From positions 124,001 to 188,000 of the forward strand of contig JAYKXP010000006.1 in the NCBI GenBank assembly GCA_037176845.1: DNA of 64,000 nt. Direction: 5' to 3'. This document shows, piece by piece, positions 24,118-37,900 of this stretch; the first letter of the stretch is position 1, and each line of letters starts with the position of its first letter. This stretch comes from Paramarasmius palmivorus. Lineage: Eukaryota; Basidiomycota; Agaricomycetes; Agaricales; Marasmiaceae. Position numbers and translations under genes: made by a program. The notes beneath the pieces were generated by a model that was not told where the DNA came from, did no database searches, and was given only the letters and a program-made list of their open reading frames with translations.

Positions 24118-25352
24118 TCATCCACCTAACCATATCCATCCTATCGCACTCAAGATTGTTGCGGCAACAGCACCTGTCGCTACAGCTTCTGTGAAATGTC
24201 TATCTTTGACAGCCTTTGCCCATATGCCGGGCGGGAGTGCAGGTTCAGAAACTTCTTGTACAGTAGCCTCTTTGGCCTGCTGAAGTTGATTGTCTAACCG
24301 CTCTACAGCACCTGCGATAGCACCTAAAATTGACGCCTGCCCATTCAACTGTCGCTGTACCTCCTCCATATGCCCTTCCATAGCCGTCTTGTATTCTAAT
24401 TCCATCTCTTCTATCTTCTTTTCGAATGTTTGAGCCAGTCTCCGTCGCTTCCATGGCTCCACAATGACGATAGCCAGGATGAACACGAGCAAGTTCAATC
24501 CCAGCGCCGCCAACTGTCCATACGTTGATGCACTCCGGATTTTGTCTGACCAGACTTGTTCTTCATGATATCGAGTGAGGATAGCGCGTGTGAGTTCGTT
24601 GAATGCTTTCTCTACATCCTCTTCTGTTGCATCCACCGCGGCCTTACTTCGTGCCTCTTCTTGGACGAAAGTATGGTCCTCCCGAACGAGAGTAGTGAAC
24701 CGGATGACGTCCTGATCTGTCCACGAAGATTTTCGCTGTAGAAGATCGTTCAACTCTCTTTGGGAGTTGGACCGCTGGAGAACTGCTTGTTGGTATTGCA
24801 GTTTAGCCTGCCGAGCAGCCTGTCGTGCTTCCTTAATCCGTGTTTCTAGGTAGGCACACATTTAATCCGTAAGCCGAGGAAGGTACCAAATTACAGCTAC
24901 GCACCTTGCTCTACAACCTGTCTCTTCAAAGCCTCTATCTCATTGTACCCAGTGACTGTGTTCAACTTTGAGCCCAACTGAGAAAACGTGACTTTTGTTG
25001 AGCCTGTAAAGCCGTCTGCTTTCTGGCGAAAGTTGATCGCTGCCTCGTCAGTCCATTTTCGAAGGTTGTGTCGGAGACTGTCCAAGTCGAGGGATAGTTT
25101 GGAAGTCTCCTCTGGTTTAGCGGAAGAATTGTTGGTACTACTATCTTCCGTTCTACACCCGTGTACAGGAGACGGCTCTTGGCTGCCAGATAGAGGGGAA
25201 GAAGATTCCGGGGCGGCTTTATGCTCAGAGGATGACGAGGAAGGATTACTGGAAGACTGTGACGAAGATGGAGTAGAGGACCATACAGCTCTGGAACTTG
25301 AAAACTGACGAAGTATACGAGCCCTATCAGTCCTCAGCGAAGTTCTGAACAT
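24118..25352 (-). CDS. SHE9: She9/Mdm33-type mitochondrial inner-membrane protein
   Basis: She9/Mdm33 shapes the mitochondrial inner membrane and is implicated in its fission. I chose the ATG at 25352 because it begins MFRTSLRTDRARILRQFSSS, a typical arginine-rich mitochondrial presequence; an earlier in-frame ATG at 25511 adds 53 residues without that character. A Ser-rich linker is followed by LDSLRHNLRKWTDEAAINFR, LNTVTGYNEIEALKRQVVEQ and, after a 67-bp intron, a long coiled coil (TRIKEARQAARQAKLQYQQA, LNDLLQRKSSWTDQDVIRFT, FVQEEARSKAAVDATEEDVE). A membrane segment follows (LAALGLNLLVFILAIVIVEP), another coiled stretch, and a second hydrophobic C-terminal helix (AATILSAIGWIWLGG). Length and layout match the family. 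Confidence 0.9.
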
Positions 25353-25709
25353 TCGCAGTAGTCCGGAAGTGGAGGTCGAATGACAGAAGAGCTTTGCGGC
25401 ATCTCCGTTCCGAAGCAAGTCATAGTTTCCCCTAAGTAGGTCAAGCGTTTTCTTTAGTTCACCCAACAACGCGGAACTTTCATCCCTCCGAGTGAATGCT
25501 GGATATTCCATCTATATTCATTATATAATGTAACCCCCAAATTACAGATGATAGTTAAAAACGAGGGAGAAGCCCGAAGGCTTGCGAAATCCAACTACAT
25601 ACAGATGTTTGAGTAGTGAACTAAAAAGTTCTGTATCGTGTCTTGTCGTACCGGATACCAGTATGGTATATGTAACTGGGAGAATAACCTCCTAGCGTCT
25701 ATCAGCCAT
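25353..25709. other. SHE9 upstream / P450-reductase downstream gap
   Basis: This 357-bp stretch holds the SHE9 promoter (minus strand) and the 3' flank of the P450 reductase gene. The minus-strand reading continues open upstream of the SHE9 start to 25511. No separate gene was seen. Confidence 0.35.
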
Positions 25710-28079
25710 CTAACTCCAGACATCCAACATCAACCTAGAGCGCTCCTTGAGCAGCTTAATCTCTGCTGCACCCTCAACCTCAGCTGATCCACCCTTGGCC
25801 TCTCCAAGAATCTTGGTCAAGACTTCCTCAACCGCCTTGGCCATGCTCTTTGCGTCACCGCAAATGTAGACATAGCCCTTGCCGTTGAGGATAGAGTCCG
25901 CAATGTTCTCCTTGTCCTGCCAGATCAAGTCCTGGACGTAGATCTTGCTACCGTCAGGTTTACGAGGTCCTTCACGTGAAGTAGCAGTGTGCATAACAAA
26001 TTTGCCCTTGAGCTCCTCCTGGTATTGAGGCCACTCGTCCCTGTATAAGAAGTCCTCGGTCGATTTGCGGCAGCCGTAGAAAAGAGTAATACGACCCCAA
26101 TCGGCAAGAGCATCTGGTCCATTTTTCTCAATAGAACGACGAGCTAAAGCGACACGTTCCTGAATGAAACCGCGGAAGGGAGCAACACCCTAAAGGAAAG
26201 AAAATAGATAAGCGACAGATAGTGGGAATTTTTTGAATAGAACTACTTACAGTTCCTGGACCAATCATGATAACCGGGCTCTTCGGGTTGGTAGGTAATC
26301 TGAATGTCGACCTTCGCACGTGAACAGGAACCTTGTAGATGGTCTCCTGCTTGTAGGCACCACGGGGACCTTCAATCGCATAGGCAGGGAGGACAGTGTT
26401 TGCTGCACCAGAATCGTCCGCAATGAGCGGAGTTGACTCGCCGTTGGCAGCATACTTGACATTGAGCAGGAAGTTGGATCCAACACCGTAAACCCATTTC
26501 AGTCCAACTTTATCACTTGGAACGGACTGGTATTTGAGAACGACGCAAGTAACGTGGATGGAGTTGGGGTTGAGCTTAGGGCTGGACGAGATGGAGTAGT
26601 ACCGGGGCTGGAGACGAGGAATGGAGGAGACGATGATGTCGAAAGGAATTTTCCAGGCTGCCGTGTTCTCAGGAGTGGGTTTCTCAATCAAGCTGTTTCC
26701 TGCAGCGAGTTGGAGAACCTCTCCGACCTTCAAGCAGCCGTTGGTAACAATCTCGTGGAATTGCTCCTTGTTCGAATTCAAAGTCTTCATGAGTGCCTCA
26801 GCCTCGGGGGTAGGGGCGAACTTGGACAGAGTACCAAGAAGCTGTCGGCTAGCCGGGCTGCTAATGTCGATATAGTGGCGGAGAACGGTGGCGTATGTCG
26901 TAGGAACCGGGAATGGAACTTTAGCGAGTGCAGGGTCGAGAGACTCGATGCCAATGACAGTGTCCTTCTTCTCGTACAGCCCAAGAGCGCATAGGAGACG
27001 GTCAACCTCGAGCTCCGCATTGGTGGGCCAGACACCAACGTGGTCACCATGTTGGTATGTGATACCAGAACCCTCAATATTAAGCTCGACGTGAACACAG
27101 TTGCGATCTCTGGTGTCCTGGAATAGTTCACGGGCGACAGCAACAGGAGCCGGGTAAGGGTTCTTTGCATCATGAATACCTTTGGTCTTGGTAAGCGCGC
27201 GAGCCGACAGTTCACCTGTAGCCCAAGCTGTGAGTACGCGGAAAGAACGTGTTTACTACAGCAGTGCTTACCAAGATAGACTTTCTCAGCTGGGTGAGAG
27301 TCGAGTTCCGAGACAGCGAAGTCGGCCGTGTCACCGCCTTGACCTTCCTCGACATTCATAGCCTTGGCGAATGCCTCCCACATACCATCCTTCCATTCCA
27401 AGTAGTCTTCCTCCATGCTCTTATCGTCGTCACCTTCACCACGCTCGCCGATACGAACGGCGCCCATCTTGGTCAAGTGTTCGTCAATCTGGCGACCAAT
27501 GAGGTTGTAGTGCTCGTATGTCTTGTTTCCGAGGGCGAAGACGACGTATTTGAGACCGTCGAGCTTGTGAGAACCGTTTGTGAATTCGAATGACTCATCC
27601 GTCATATTCTGCATGAGCTGAACAGCGTTATCGGTAGGCTCACCCTCCCCATAGGTAGCCATGACGAAAAACGCGGCGCAGTCTTCAGGAAGTTCGTCGA
27701 GGTTCTCAAAGTCGTATTCTTCGGGGTCGCAGACCAAAGATGTGAGCCCGAATTTGGATTTGGCCTCTTTGGCGAGACGAATGGCATACTCCTCAGCGGT
27801 ACCAGTCTGTGAACCATAGAAGATGACCAATCGTTTTTTCTGAGAGATAGATACGTGAGCTTGAGGGTGATTCAAGGGAAAAGATAGTATACGTACACCA
27901 GCCTTCATCTTTGCGATGAAGTCCCGTGGATTGCCTCCATCACCGTTGGCGACCTTGGTTGGTACTGGGACGGATTTAGGTTTGGATGCAGCAAATAGCT
28001 GGTCACGGAAGAGGTAGAGAGCCGCTAGAACGACACCAACGGTGAGAATGAAGACGTCTGAAGACGAAGTTGAAGCCAT
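25710..28079 (-). CDS. CPR1: NADPH-cytochrome P450 reductase
   Basis: A diflavin enzyme of the ER that passes electrons from NADPH through FAD and FMN to P450s. The N-terminal anchor is DVFILTVGVVLAALYLF. The FMN domain begins KRLVIFYGSQTGTAEEYAIR, with MATYGEGEPTDNA and FALGNKTYEHYN. The FAD-binding region has RPRYYSISSSPK-type sequence (LQPRYYSISSSPKLNPNSIH). The NADPH domain has SPVIMIGPGT before an intron, then LFYGCRKSTEDFLY, YVQDLIWQDKENI, GYVYICGDAKSMAKAVEE and the C-terminal LMLDVWS with the aromatic Trp that stacks on FAD. I chose the ATG at 28079, which has A at -3 and G at +4; an upstream in-frame ATG at 28139 would add 20 residues. The gene has several introns (for example 27840-27898 and 26190-26250). 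All cofactor motifs are present. Confidence 0.95.
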
Positions 28080-28470
28080 TGTCACTGAGGACAAGACCAG
28101 AGGAATAGCTGGAAAGGAAGTGATATTTGGGTCGGCCATTCGATACTAGGAGAGAAAATAGAATAAAGTACGAACAGGTGGGTTATTTTCTTTCTTGAGG
28201 GACCAATATATAAGAGGGACGAATCCCGAAGGTAGAAGAATATGAACAAGAAGGAAAATTCCCTGTCACAAGTCGACTGATGTGGCCAAATCAGCCGAGC
28301 CTCCGGTCTCCCACACTCGTGTTCGCCGCTTGCTCCGCCGCTTCCTGCGGACGCGCGGTGTCCTGCTCCGCTGACGATTTCGACCTTACATGTTCAGGTT
28401 CCATTCTGTCACTGCGCTTTCTTAGATGAATTCTTGTACGAGATACGAAGCTTCCAGCTACTCATTACAG
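28080..28470. other. Promoter of P450 reductase, 3' flank of SET gene
   Basis: About 390 bp with no gene. On the minus strand, CCTTATATATTGG-like sequence (plus 28204-28214, CAATATATAAG) is a plausible TATA element about 130 bp before the reductase start. The rest is GC-rich around 28320-28380. Confidence 0.4.
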
Positions 28471-30024
28471 TTACAAAAGTTCTCCGGGAGTTCCGACCCT
28501 CAGAGACTCCCGTGTACCCCACGCACGGTGACTACGTGGGTTCGTAATGTACCTCTTCAAATCTTCAACTTGCTCACTGTCCGATCCGACCTCATACGAG
28601 TACCATCGGACGGCCAACCTCGCCCATTCCTGTGCAGCTTCAGCACTGCAAGTTATCTTATCAATAACAAACATGTCATGAATATCCACCGAACGTACTC
28701 TGAATGGGCGGCCGCAACCCAAACGGCATCAGCCGCCAACTGTCCCCGCTCACTCAAATAACCCTCTTCACCCCCGACGTTCCAAATCTTTTTTGCAATA
28801 TCAATCGCATGGATACCGCTGATCTCCTTGGCGCCCCACATAGAGAATTGGGCATATAAGTCAGTCATGGCGTTCAATCGTCGATCCGACATCTGCGATT
28901 CGACTTCTGGGAGGCTACATACGTCACATTGGCAATTGAAACCATACTGACTCGCCAGGTATGCCCTATCATCAGATAAGTAGAATCAGCGGCCGCCAAG
29001 TTTAATCATTGACGAGCCTACCCACCGTCGGCGATCCCTGGGCTGCTTGGTGTTGGTGTAGGTGGTCAACAGTTCCTAAACGGGTGATTGAGAATCTTCC
29101 TCGACACCTAGACAACACCGAGATCTGCCTGGAACACCTACCTGGCCTTTCTTGATGCGCTTTAAAGCGTGTACAACGATTGCACCCTCGTTTTCCCGCC
29201 AAGTATACACGACGTTGAATGCACCCGAACAGCCGTGATTGAGTCGCGCCATACGGGGAAAGATACCGACTCCACCATTTCCAGCTGCGACAGCGTTGGT
29301 TTGGAAAATGGCAAGTGCCACTTCTCCAGTATTGACTTGCGGATCGACACCGCTGGGCAAATTGACGTAGGAAAGGTTAAAAAAGGCTTCGCGAGCACTC
29401 GTGTCCAGCCGTTGCAAATTGGAGAAAATCAGATCCACAGGGGAAACTGATACTATGAAGAACTCGGAATGTAAGTAACTGAACAGATGGACTGGGTTAT
29501 ACGCACTCTGTGTGGGAACCACGAAGAGAGGATGCTCGTATATTATGAGCTGCGAGTAGTTTGTTAGCACTGCGTAACATAATCCTGTATCTCGTTCATA
29601 CTTCGCCTTGCTGTATATAGCATGAGTATGTTCTCTCGTCTCGGCGAACTAGGGATACTTACCTCAATGTCCCGTACTGCAATTACACCTTTTCCCTTCC
29701 CTGGCATATCCTCGACGCGGAATATGGTGGCGTCCCTCTTTGCCACAGGATCAGGAATATCTTTTGAAATTCCGCCCAGTCCATTTCTTTGGAAGTGAAA
29801 AGTCCCGAAAGCAAGAACCAGAGCGATAGCAACAACGAAAGCGAGTGAGAGTTTCCCTGACTGAAGAGTATTAGATACGGCATACAACAGACAACCCAGG
29901 CGGCGTAAAACTTGGCTCTCCAACAGACCAGCGAGTATTTAGACGTTTCCAAAGATGTTTCCAGGAGTCCTGCTCCTTCAGAACTTGCTGGAGTGTTCTT
30001 CACATTCCTTCTTCGTGGTGGCAT
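28471..30024 (-). CDS. Membrane-anchored SET-domain protein, SMYD-like
   Basis: SET domains transfer methyl groups from SAM to lysine. Exon 1 (from ATG 30024) encodes PPRRRNVKNTPASSEGAG and splices near 29935 into a hydrophobic helix KLSLAFVVAIALVLAFGTF, a likely N-terminal membrane anchor. The SET parts follow: RDATIFRVEDMPGKGKGVIA (the early glycine-rich strand), LIIYEHPLFVVP, FFNLSYVNLPSG and FPRMARLNHGCSGAFNVVY, whose NHGC is the cofactor-binding NHxC motif. Next are VVHALKRIKKGQ, ELLTTYTNTKQPRDRRRAYL and a post-SET Cys cluster GFNCQCDVCSLPE. The C-terminal helical region ends TRESLRVGTPGELL at the TAA at 28473-28471. No MYND finger was found between the SET halves. Exon boundaries near 28670-28720 and 29010-29160 are approximate. 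It is divergent from DDB1 across 97 bp. Confidence 0.82.
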
Positions 30025-30121
30025 TTGGCAAAGACAAGATGCCGGTTCCGCGGCAAATCCTGAATCGGCGCGTGCGTCACCTTGACCTCAACCGCCAACA
30101 TTCTGCGGCGCTCAATACTGG

Positions 30122-33100
30122 ATGCCTGCATCAAGGGTTGTCGCGACATTTCACTCATCTTCTTCGGTAATCTCATCCACGGCATGCTGTCTGACATCTA
30201 AGGGGTCTCGCCACCTCGTCGTTGGGAAATTGAATACCCTAGAGGTCTATTCTATCCAGCTTGATAAGCTGCATCTCGAATGTTCCTATGAACTAACAGG
30301 AAAGCTTAGAGTGGTCACGGCGATTCCAGTCTCTGTCAGTGTGTTTTCTGACTTGTGTCTTCTGAAAGTAAGCTAACCTGCACATGCAAGGGCTCACACC
30401 GTTCGAATCTTCTCGTGCTTCTGGATCACCCAGACCCCGAATTGCTGATCTTTTCCTACTCCGAGTCTGAAACCAATGGGCAAGGGGGGCGGCTAGAGCT
30501 TAGATCTAGAGAGGATATATATGAACGTGGTGCACGCCATGCAGAGCTTTGCATGGATGTAATGGTACATCCTAAGGGAGAAGTCGCGGTCGTCAGCTGT
30601 TACGCAGGACGGCTGAAGGTTTTGAAGCTGAAGGCTGGCCACATCGAGTTTCAAACAGATGTGCAGTACGTGTGTCTAGTGCTGATATACTATGCATATC
30701 ATTCATCTTCTACTTACTAGGATTGCAGAGATTAATCTCCTGAGCCTAGCATTCCTCCCGCTCCCCGTTCACCAATCAAAATCCAAGCTGACCTACACTA
30801 TCGCGCTTCTTCATGTGAACCATATGCAACAACTTCATCTAGTCTCCCACGACTTGGTCATCAGTGACAGCGTAGAACTCTCCTATGATCCATCCCTTGC
30901 TCTTCCACCGACTACCATTGCTCAAAAATGGGTGCCATATCCCACCGAGACATTACCCCGGCTTGTTTCACTAGCTCCTCAAGACTCTTTCTTGGGTGGC
31001 ATCTTGGTTGTAGGAGGGAGAAAGATACTATTATACGAGCTTTCAAGTGAAGAAGACCGACAGCTCCACGAAGGCAAAAAGAAGAGGTTAAACAAACGCA
31101 AATCGGGCACAGACGAGGAAGAAAAGGAGAAGGCCAAAGAGAAAGAGAAAGCTCGTGAGAACAAAAAGAGGCGTGCCTCTGCTGAGGTCGAGTGGCCATG
31201 GAGCCAAGTGTCTTTGTAGGTATTCGTGACTTTTACCCCTTCATATCGTGCTAATGGTTTTCTAAGCGTATGTTCGCTCGGAGAAAGTGCAAAATTTCTC
31301 ATTGGAGATGTTTTTGGTCGCCTAGCCCTCCTGTCTGCAGATAATTTCAAGGAAGAATTTCTCGTATTATTACCGGTGGGAGAGGTGCGGTCCAGTACTG
31401 ATGCGTTCCTCAGCTTCCATACTGACCAACATGCTCAGACTCCGCCAGCTCAAACAATCTCATACCTAGACAATCAAGTCTTTTATGTTGGGTCGCATTT
31501 GGGGGATTCGCAAGTGATCAAACTTCATCAAAATGGTACTTCCAACTTGGAACCAACACTTCCCATTCCTCCTGAAACTCAAGGTATTCGACGCAGCTCT
31601 GATAAGGGCAAGAAGAAAGCAAAGGAAGACAACGAAGATTTGTTCGACGAATCACTGGACTTGAGGAAGGGCCGTGTAATTGAGCTTACGGGGAAGTACC
31701 TCAGTGTTTTCCAGACGTTTAAAAACATCGCACCTATCGCCGATGCCATTCTGGTAGATCTTGATGACAGTGGACAGGTAAATCTTGATCCTCTCCTTTC
31801 GTTGGATCATACTTATCGGTGCTACTCTTAGCAACAGTTGGTGACTTGCTCCGGAGGAAAGAGCAGCGGCTCCCTCAACATCATCAGAATGGGTGCCAAT
31901 TTCCAAGAGCTTGCAATACTCCCTGGCTTTGAACAGGTCACGAACATTTGGCCTCTCCGAGGGACCTTTTATGGAAAGTAGGTCCATTTAGTTTGTATAC
32001 GGCTGGGTCATGCTTAACACACCTCATCGTCAGGCATCACACCCACCTTGTTGTCTCTACTCTATCAGAGACATACATCTTTCGCGTAGAATCCGACCAG
32101 TCATTTTCTTACCTCAACGCACATAATAGCTTTGCGCTTGGAACTCCGACAATCTGTGCCCATAACTTAATCAAGAGGGATACATCGAACAACTACTCTG
32201 ATTCCTCCTATGCCATCCAAGTTACTCCCAGAGGCGCGGTCATACTGGAATACGATTCTAGGCTTGATCAGTGGTTGGAGATATCGAGACAGCTGCCAAA
32301 GCAGGGGAACGTATTTGTTGCTGCTAGTGTCAACTCCAGTCAAGTCGTGCTGGCAAGTAGCAAGGGTATATTGGATGCATATGTGATCGAGTACAACAAC
32401 GGTGCCCCGCTCTTGAAATCGACTATGTTGGTGTGATTATTGTGCTTTCCATCTTCTAGTCTAACATATTCAATTGTAGCTCACAACACTTGATGTATAG
32501 CGATAGTCCACTGTACGTTTGCTCATTCCTTAATTGTCAACGCACTAACCAGCATTCTATAGGGATGATCCGGCTGCATTACCTATCCGCTCTTGGCTGC
32601 AAACAGAGATCTCTGCCATTTCCGTGGCACCACTTAAAGACTCGGACGTTTCAACGCGCTTTATAGGTATAGCCTTCTGGACTACAAATCAAATCAAAGT
32701 ATACAGGTACACAGTTCATGGCCTCAAAGTACAGTTCCAGTCGATGCCTTTGCCTGCGATGGTTCGGTCCCTTCTGTTCTTTGACTTTGGTCGCGGAAAG
32801 ACCTCTGAACAGACTGGACACCATCCCTGTTTAATTGCAGGTTTGTCGAATGGGTCTGTGGTCTCGTTTGTGTTGGATTTCGAATGGAAGAAGCAAAAGA
32901 ATGGCCCCGATTATATGGTTCTGAAAGGGTTCAAGGACATGAAGATCGTGTCGCTTGGAGTAAATCCTGTTTGTCTGAGTGTCTGTCCAGTCGAGGGCAA
33001 GCGCGCAGTCATCGCTAGCGGGAGTAGATCCACAATACTATCCTGGGAACGATCGCGTGTCCACTATTCTCCGGTCGTACTGAAGGTTGGCACAAAATTA

Positions 33101-34790
33101 CTGTCCCACACATCCTTACTGAACGGATTTTTAGGACGTAACGGCCGTCAGTGCACTAAACTCGACTGGCTACCCCTCCTCTTTGATTCTGGCGGATAAA
33201 TTTGGCATCAAAATTGGACGGGTGCAGGATACTGACAAGATGCATGTGCAGACCGTAAGTTCTTTGCTATACGTGGCTCCAATTCTGTTCACTCACCGAC
33301 GATGTAGATTCCCTTTGGATTGGATAATCCGCACAGAATTGCTCATATCCCATCACTCAAAGTCTTCGGCGTTGCAGTTGACCACACTGAGCCCTACAGA
33401 ATAGGCGATGACGAAGATGTCGTTAGTTCTTTCAAACTCCTAGACGACCAACAATTCAGGAGTAAGTGTACCAATGGCATCTTATGGTCCTCGGTGCTGA
33501 TGGTCCTCGCAGCTATCTCTACATTCGAATGTCAAAATGATGAGCAAGCCATGTCTCTCACAACTATCAAAGTATCAGTCGCTGATGAGGACGCGACTTT
33601 CTTCTGTATGGGCACGACATTCATCGATCCTGGAGAAACTGAGCCTCGTCGAGGCCGGATCGTGATTTTGGGAGCCTCAGGCCATTCGCTATCGTTAGCT
33701 GCCAGTGAAGATACCAATGGATGCGTATACGCATTAAGTACAGTTAGTGGTCTTCTGGCTGCTGCTGTCGGTTCTTCTGTTAGTCATTATTTATTTTGGG
33801 TCTTTCAGGTTTCTAACCGGGACGCAGGTTGTCGTCTACTGGTTGGAGGTGTCCCTGGATAAGAGCACCAATACCATCATACTGGAGGGGATCCGACAGG
33901 CTTCAGAGTGGAACCACAATTACCTCGTCACTAGTATTGCAAGCTACGGTAACAGACTCGTGGTCGCGGACCAGTTCAGTTCCGTTTCGCTCCTGGAGCT
34001 CACTAGTGGGACGAAGTTATCCACAATTGCTCGGGATTATTCTCCGCTTTGGCCCATAAGCGTAGACGCTTTTAACGAGAAGACAATCATAGGTTCCGAT
34101 GTGAGCTGAATTTGAAGTTACCACCTGGACATCCAAATAACAGGGTGTTTTTGTTTAGGACACCTTAAATCTGTTCTCGTTTACAGTTGAGCAAGCAGGT
34201 GGCAGGAAGGTTCTGAGGCGTGACGGATACTATCATGTCGGCGATGTAGTAACTAAGTTCTTGAGAGGTGAGTCGTCAACAAAATCATTTTTTACCGAGA
34301 CGTTCATTAAATCTTTGTTTAGGCTCAATCGCGTTACCAACCAAAGCTGCAACGGAGGCTGGTATGCGTCCGACGCACATGTTTTGTACAGCATCGGGCC
34401 GTATAGGCGTCGTCATCGATGAACTAGAGGAACGACTATCTAACGATCTTACCCTAATTGAAATAGGCATGAGCACCCTACTTACCGAACAGGATGATGA
34501 GAAAAGCCACCGAAAGTATGTCTTTATCTTCTCTGCACATACGCTGGGCTCTGAATGTGTTTCAATGAAGACATCGTGCACCAAGAAATGCTCGAGGACG
34601 TACCGATGCAGACGAGGCCGCATTTGGTTTCTTGGACGGGGATTTCCTCGAAAAGCTTCTCACCCTCATGGACGAGTCACCTAATGATGCGAACAAAGTT
34701 TTAGGCACTTCGAATGAAACGCTAGGGGCCATCCTATCGGACAAGCAAGCAATCCATCAGGCGTTGGAAACTTTGCAAAACATGCATTGA
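30122..34790 (+). CDS. DDB1: DNA damage-binding protein 1 (DDB1/CPSF-A family)
   Basis: DDB1 is the triple beta-propeller adaptor of CUL4 ubiquitin ligases, acting in DNA repair and replication control. It starts PASRVVATFHSSSSVISSTA, then LVVGKLNTLEVYSI, LLVLLDHPDPELLIFSY, MDVMVHPKGEVAVVSCYAGR and LKVLKLK: the first propeller. The middle includes LLPVGEVRSSTDAF, QVFYVGSHLGDSQVIKL, TGKYLSVFQTFKNIAPIADA and VTNIWPLRG. The CPSF-A part contains YLVTSIASYGNRLVVADQFS, SVSLLELTSGTKLSTIARDY and GYYHVGDVVTKFLRGSIALP. The last exon reads FGFLDGDFLEKLLTL and ends LETLQNMH at TGA. More than ten short introns are present. A Lys/Glu-rich insert (about 31050-31185) in the first third is low complexity. I prefer DDB1 to CPSF160 or SF3b130 because of length and the C-terminal DGDFLE motif. 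Confidence 0.88.
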
Positions 34791-34981
34791 TTTGCAATAT
34801 GTAGCGAAATACGAACAAATTTCCAAGTGTATGTATCATTAGGCGGTTATGGATAGTTGTATGGTATTTGAGGATCCAAGATGTTTGGTCATGAAAAAGT
34901 CGTTACAATATCGTGAGATTTGAAACAGTGACAACAGGCTATAGCCTACAGTGTATTGTCCATGCAAATAATTTATATAGC

Positions 34982-37900
34982 TTAACGAGAAGTGAAGTAC
35001 CAGCGGGCATACTCAAAGAAAGTCAAGGAATTGAATTCCTGGACAGCGGAGTTGGAGGCTGTTCCAACTTCAGTTTCTAAATCATCCGTGCGAGGAGCGA
35101 AGAAAAATCCGGCAGCGAGAACGAGGTAGCTAGAACCATCGATAAGTATTAGATGGACTCCGACAGATAGGAAGCTGATACTTGCCTGAGAATCAGAATA
35201 CTTCCTCTATGGTAGTTACTCTTCGCCTCAATGTATGTGTACGTCAACAAGAACATCGAAAGGATGATGGAGATAACATCCCATCTCGGGAAGATCAAAC
35301 TAGTCATGTCAGGTTTAACGCAGTTGATAGAAGTTTATTGCGGAAGAGACTTACGTGAAAGTATAGGCAACTTGTCCCATCTTCTCAGGCGCGTACCATG
35401 CGGAGAAGGCAACCATAGCTGGAATTTGAAGCAAACACACTTGCAAGGCATAGGCAGATCCGATTTCCATACTATACTGATGATCAGTTTTATTCATGTG
35501 GTGCCGCAGAGTATACACTCACCTCAAGGCAATGTTTCCGTTGAGAGCAAAGGACATGGCATTCATAAACTCCGTGGTGTTGGGAACCAGAGCGAACAAG
35601 GTGATACCGAGGAACTTTTCGTCTAGGCCAGAATCCGATAAAATGACGTCGACAACATCGACAAGAATTTCTAGAAGCCTCGTCAATAAGAATCATTCTT
35701 CAGATGGACATATTGGAAACATACCTGCAATGATGGCGTAGAGAGCAGTACAGGCCAAGAGGACGCTGGCACTAGTAAAACGACTCCACGAGGGTGCATC
35801 GTGTCCCCCGTGTCCACCGTCACCCTCGCCTTCCATAGCATGAGACCCACGGAGTCGGCCAGGCAGATTGTGAGTCTGCTGATGACGCAGTGCACTAACC
35901 GTTGCGACAGCAACAGCGCGGGTAAAGTCGTCCGTGGTCATGGTTTCCGGAAGTTGGAGCGATTGCAAGCCAGTATTCTTGACCGCGTGGTCAACACTCT
36001 CCAGCAGAGGGGTATATCCAGCAGGTGGGGCGGGGGCATACGAAACACGACGAGGCACGACAGGAGAACCTGGTCGTCCTGCTCCTCTTGAACCTTCAGG
36101 CTGAGACGGCTCGCGGGTCATGGGTGTTTGAGGACGAGATGATGCGTCGTGGTTACCAATGCTACTTGCTTTGCGCTTCAAGACTTGGCCCGCATGTTGA
36201 ACACTCGCTGGAACAAGTCTGTGGTAAATCGACTGTCGATTATGAACCGGCAAATCAAGTGTTGGTTGCATCAAATGTTGTGGGTTTTGCCAGATTTGTG
36301 AAGCGTGAGTTCTGAGAGAGAACCATAGACCGATGAGGTACGACTATTTGTGACACGTCGTTAGCGACTGGAACGAACAAGGTGAAAGGTGTAACTCACG
36401 AAAAGAAGAATGATGGCGCAATAGTACATAAAGCGCTTCACAGTAGACTGGTAGAAAGGATCGTCTACTGGATCAGGATGCTTGTAGTAGCACTGATCGC
36501 AAATCCATGGTTTGTTAGCTTGTCCGAAACCCGGTGAAGATGGGCATCCTTTACAGATCAGCTGGAACTGGAAAGGTGTCAATTGAGCAGAAGAAGAGGA
36601 TATGATGAGAGACTCACATTTCCATATGTCTGATAGAACAACGTCGGAGCGAGCGTACCGATAATGGCCATGATTAACATCATACTGGTAACACCGGCGC
36701 TCTTCGCATTGAACTTTTGCTCCTTACGACGAAGAGCACTGCTGACCATACTTGCCCCTGGCATAAGCAGCACACCTGCAAGGATACTTCCGATGATAGA
36801 TCCCTCTACCAAGTGTCCCTTTCCTTGGGAAAGCATCAGTGCGTACAGGACAATTTCAATGATGGAACCGAAGGTTGCGTTGATGACTGCACCCATACCA
36901 ATGGAAGACTGTGCTGAAATGGACGCGACAGCCATACCAATGAAGTATGAAAGGGGAATGACACTAAGAAGACCCATGGTGAAGATCAGGCCTTGGGAGG
37001 CCACAACCGCTAGAAGCTTGGGTACGGGTCTTCCTTCCTCCTCGAGCTCTTCAAGCCACGTCAAGAAGACAGCCCAATCGAAGATGACGAAGAATACGAC
37101 TGCCATCAGGTTGACAAACATGATGTTAACTCCTCCAACCGTGTACTTGTAGTACTTCCATCCGACTGCACGATAAGTACACAAGAGAACAGCGGTCTCG
37201 GAAGACCCAGGGGCGGCCTGACCTTGGGTCAATCTTCTTCGTTTGATGGAGAACTGTGGGGTAGGAACAGCCGTGCTATCAGTACCATCCGACGGTGGCT
37301 CCTCAGACGCTACGATAACCAGTGGCGGGGCTGCACAGAACCGAATAGTCTCCGACTGCTCGAAGATATGTTTGATCAGCGCCCAGTTGAGCTTCGCCAT
37401 GGGGATAGTGACGACAAGTCCCCAGCAAATGAGGCAAACAATGAGCATCAATGGTGCGATGATGCAAACGAATGCCAGCCAGAAGCATACTTTACCCAAA
37501 AAGTCGCTCGTGATATTGCTCTGTTTGCTAAGACCGATGGAGGAACTAGATGCTGCTGCGGCTTCTGAGGATTGGACGACACCGTAAGACTTGGCGGGGG
37601 CATTACGTGTGGATTGGCCCAAAAGAGAAGTGGTCTCTCCGGGAACTTCGACCGGGTTCCATGACATCGTATGTACGTGTTGTGGATTTTCGGCTGGTTG
37701 AGAAGCACGAACAGTGCCATGCGATTCTTCGTCATTGCCCCGGACGGTATGGGTATCCGATCCGCTACTGGCGTTCCTTTCATGGCCTTCACTGTCCTCC
37801 TCTTCCCCCTCCTCCTCGAGATGATCTGAGCGACCTTCTACGTATTTCCCAAATGGCCATGCAATGTACCATCCGAGACCGAAAACGAGTCGAGAGTATT

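Noticed and set aside
29564..29923. Alternative SET-gene start at 29923
   Set aside because: The codon there is TTG, not ATG; an ATG at 30024 joins in frame through a short intron.
36664..37587. Plus-strand ORFs opposite VNX1
   Set aside because: Antisense shadows of membrane segments; the minus strand has clear CaCA repeats.
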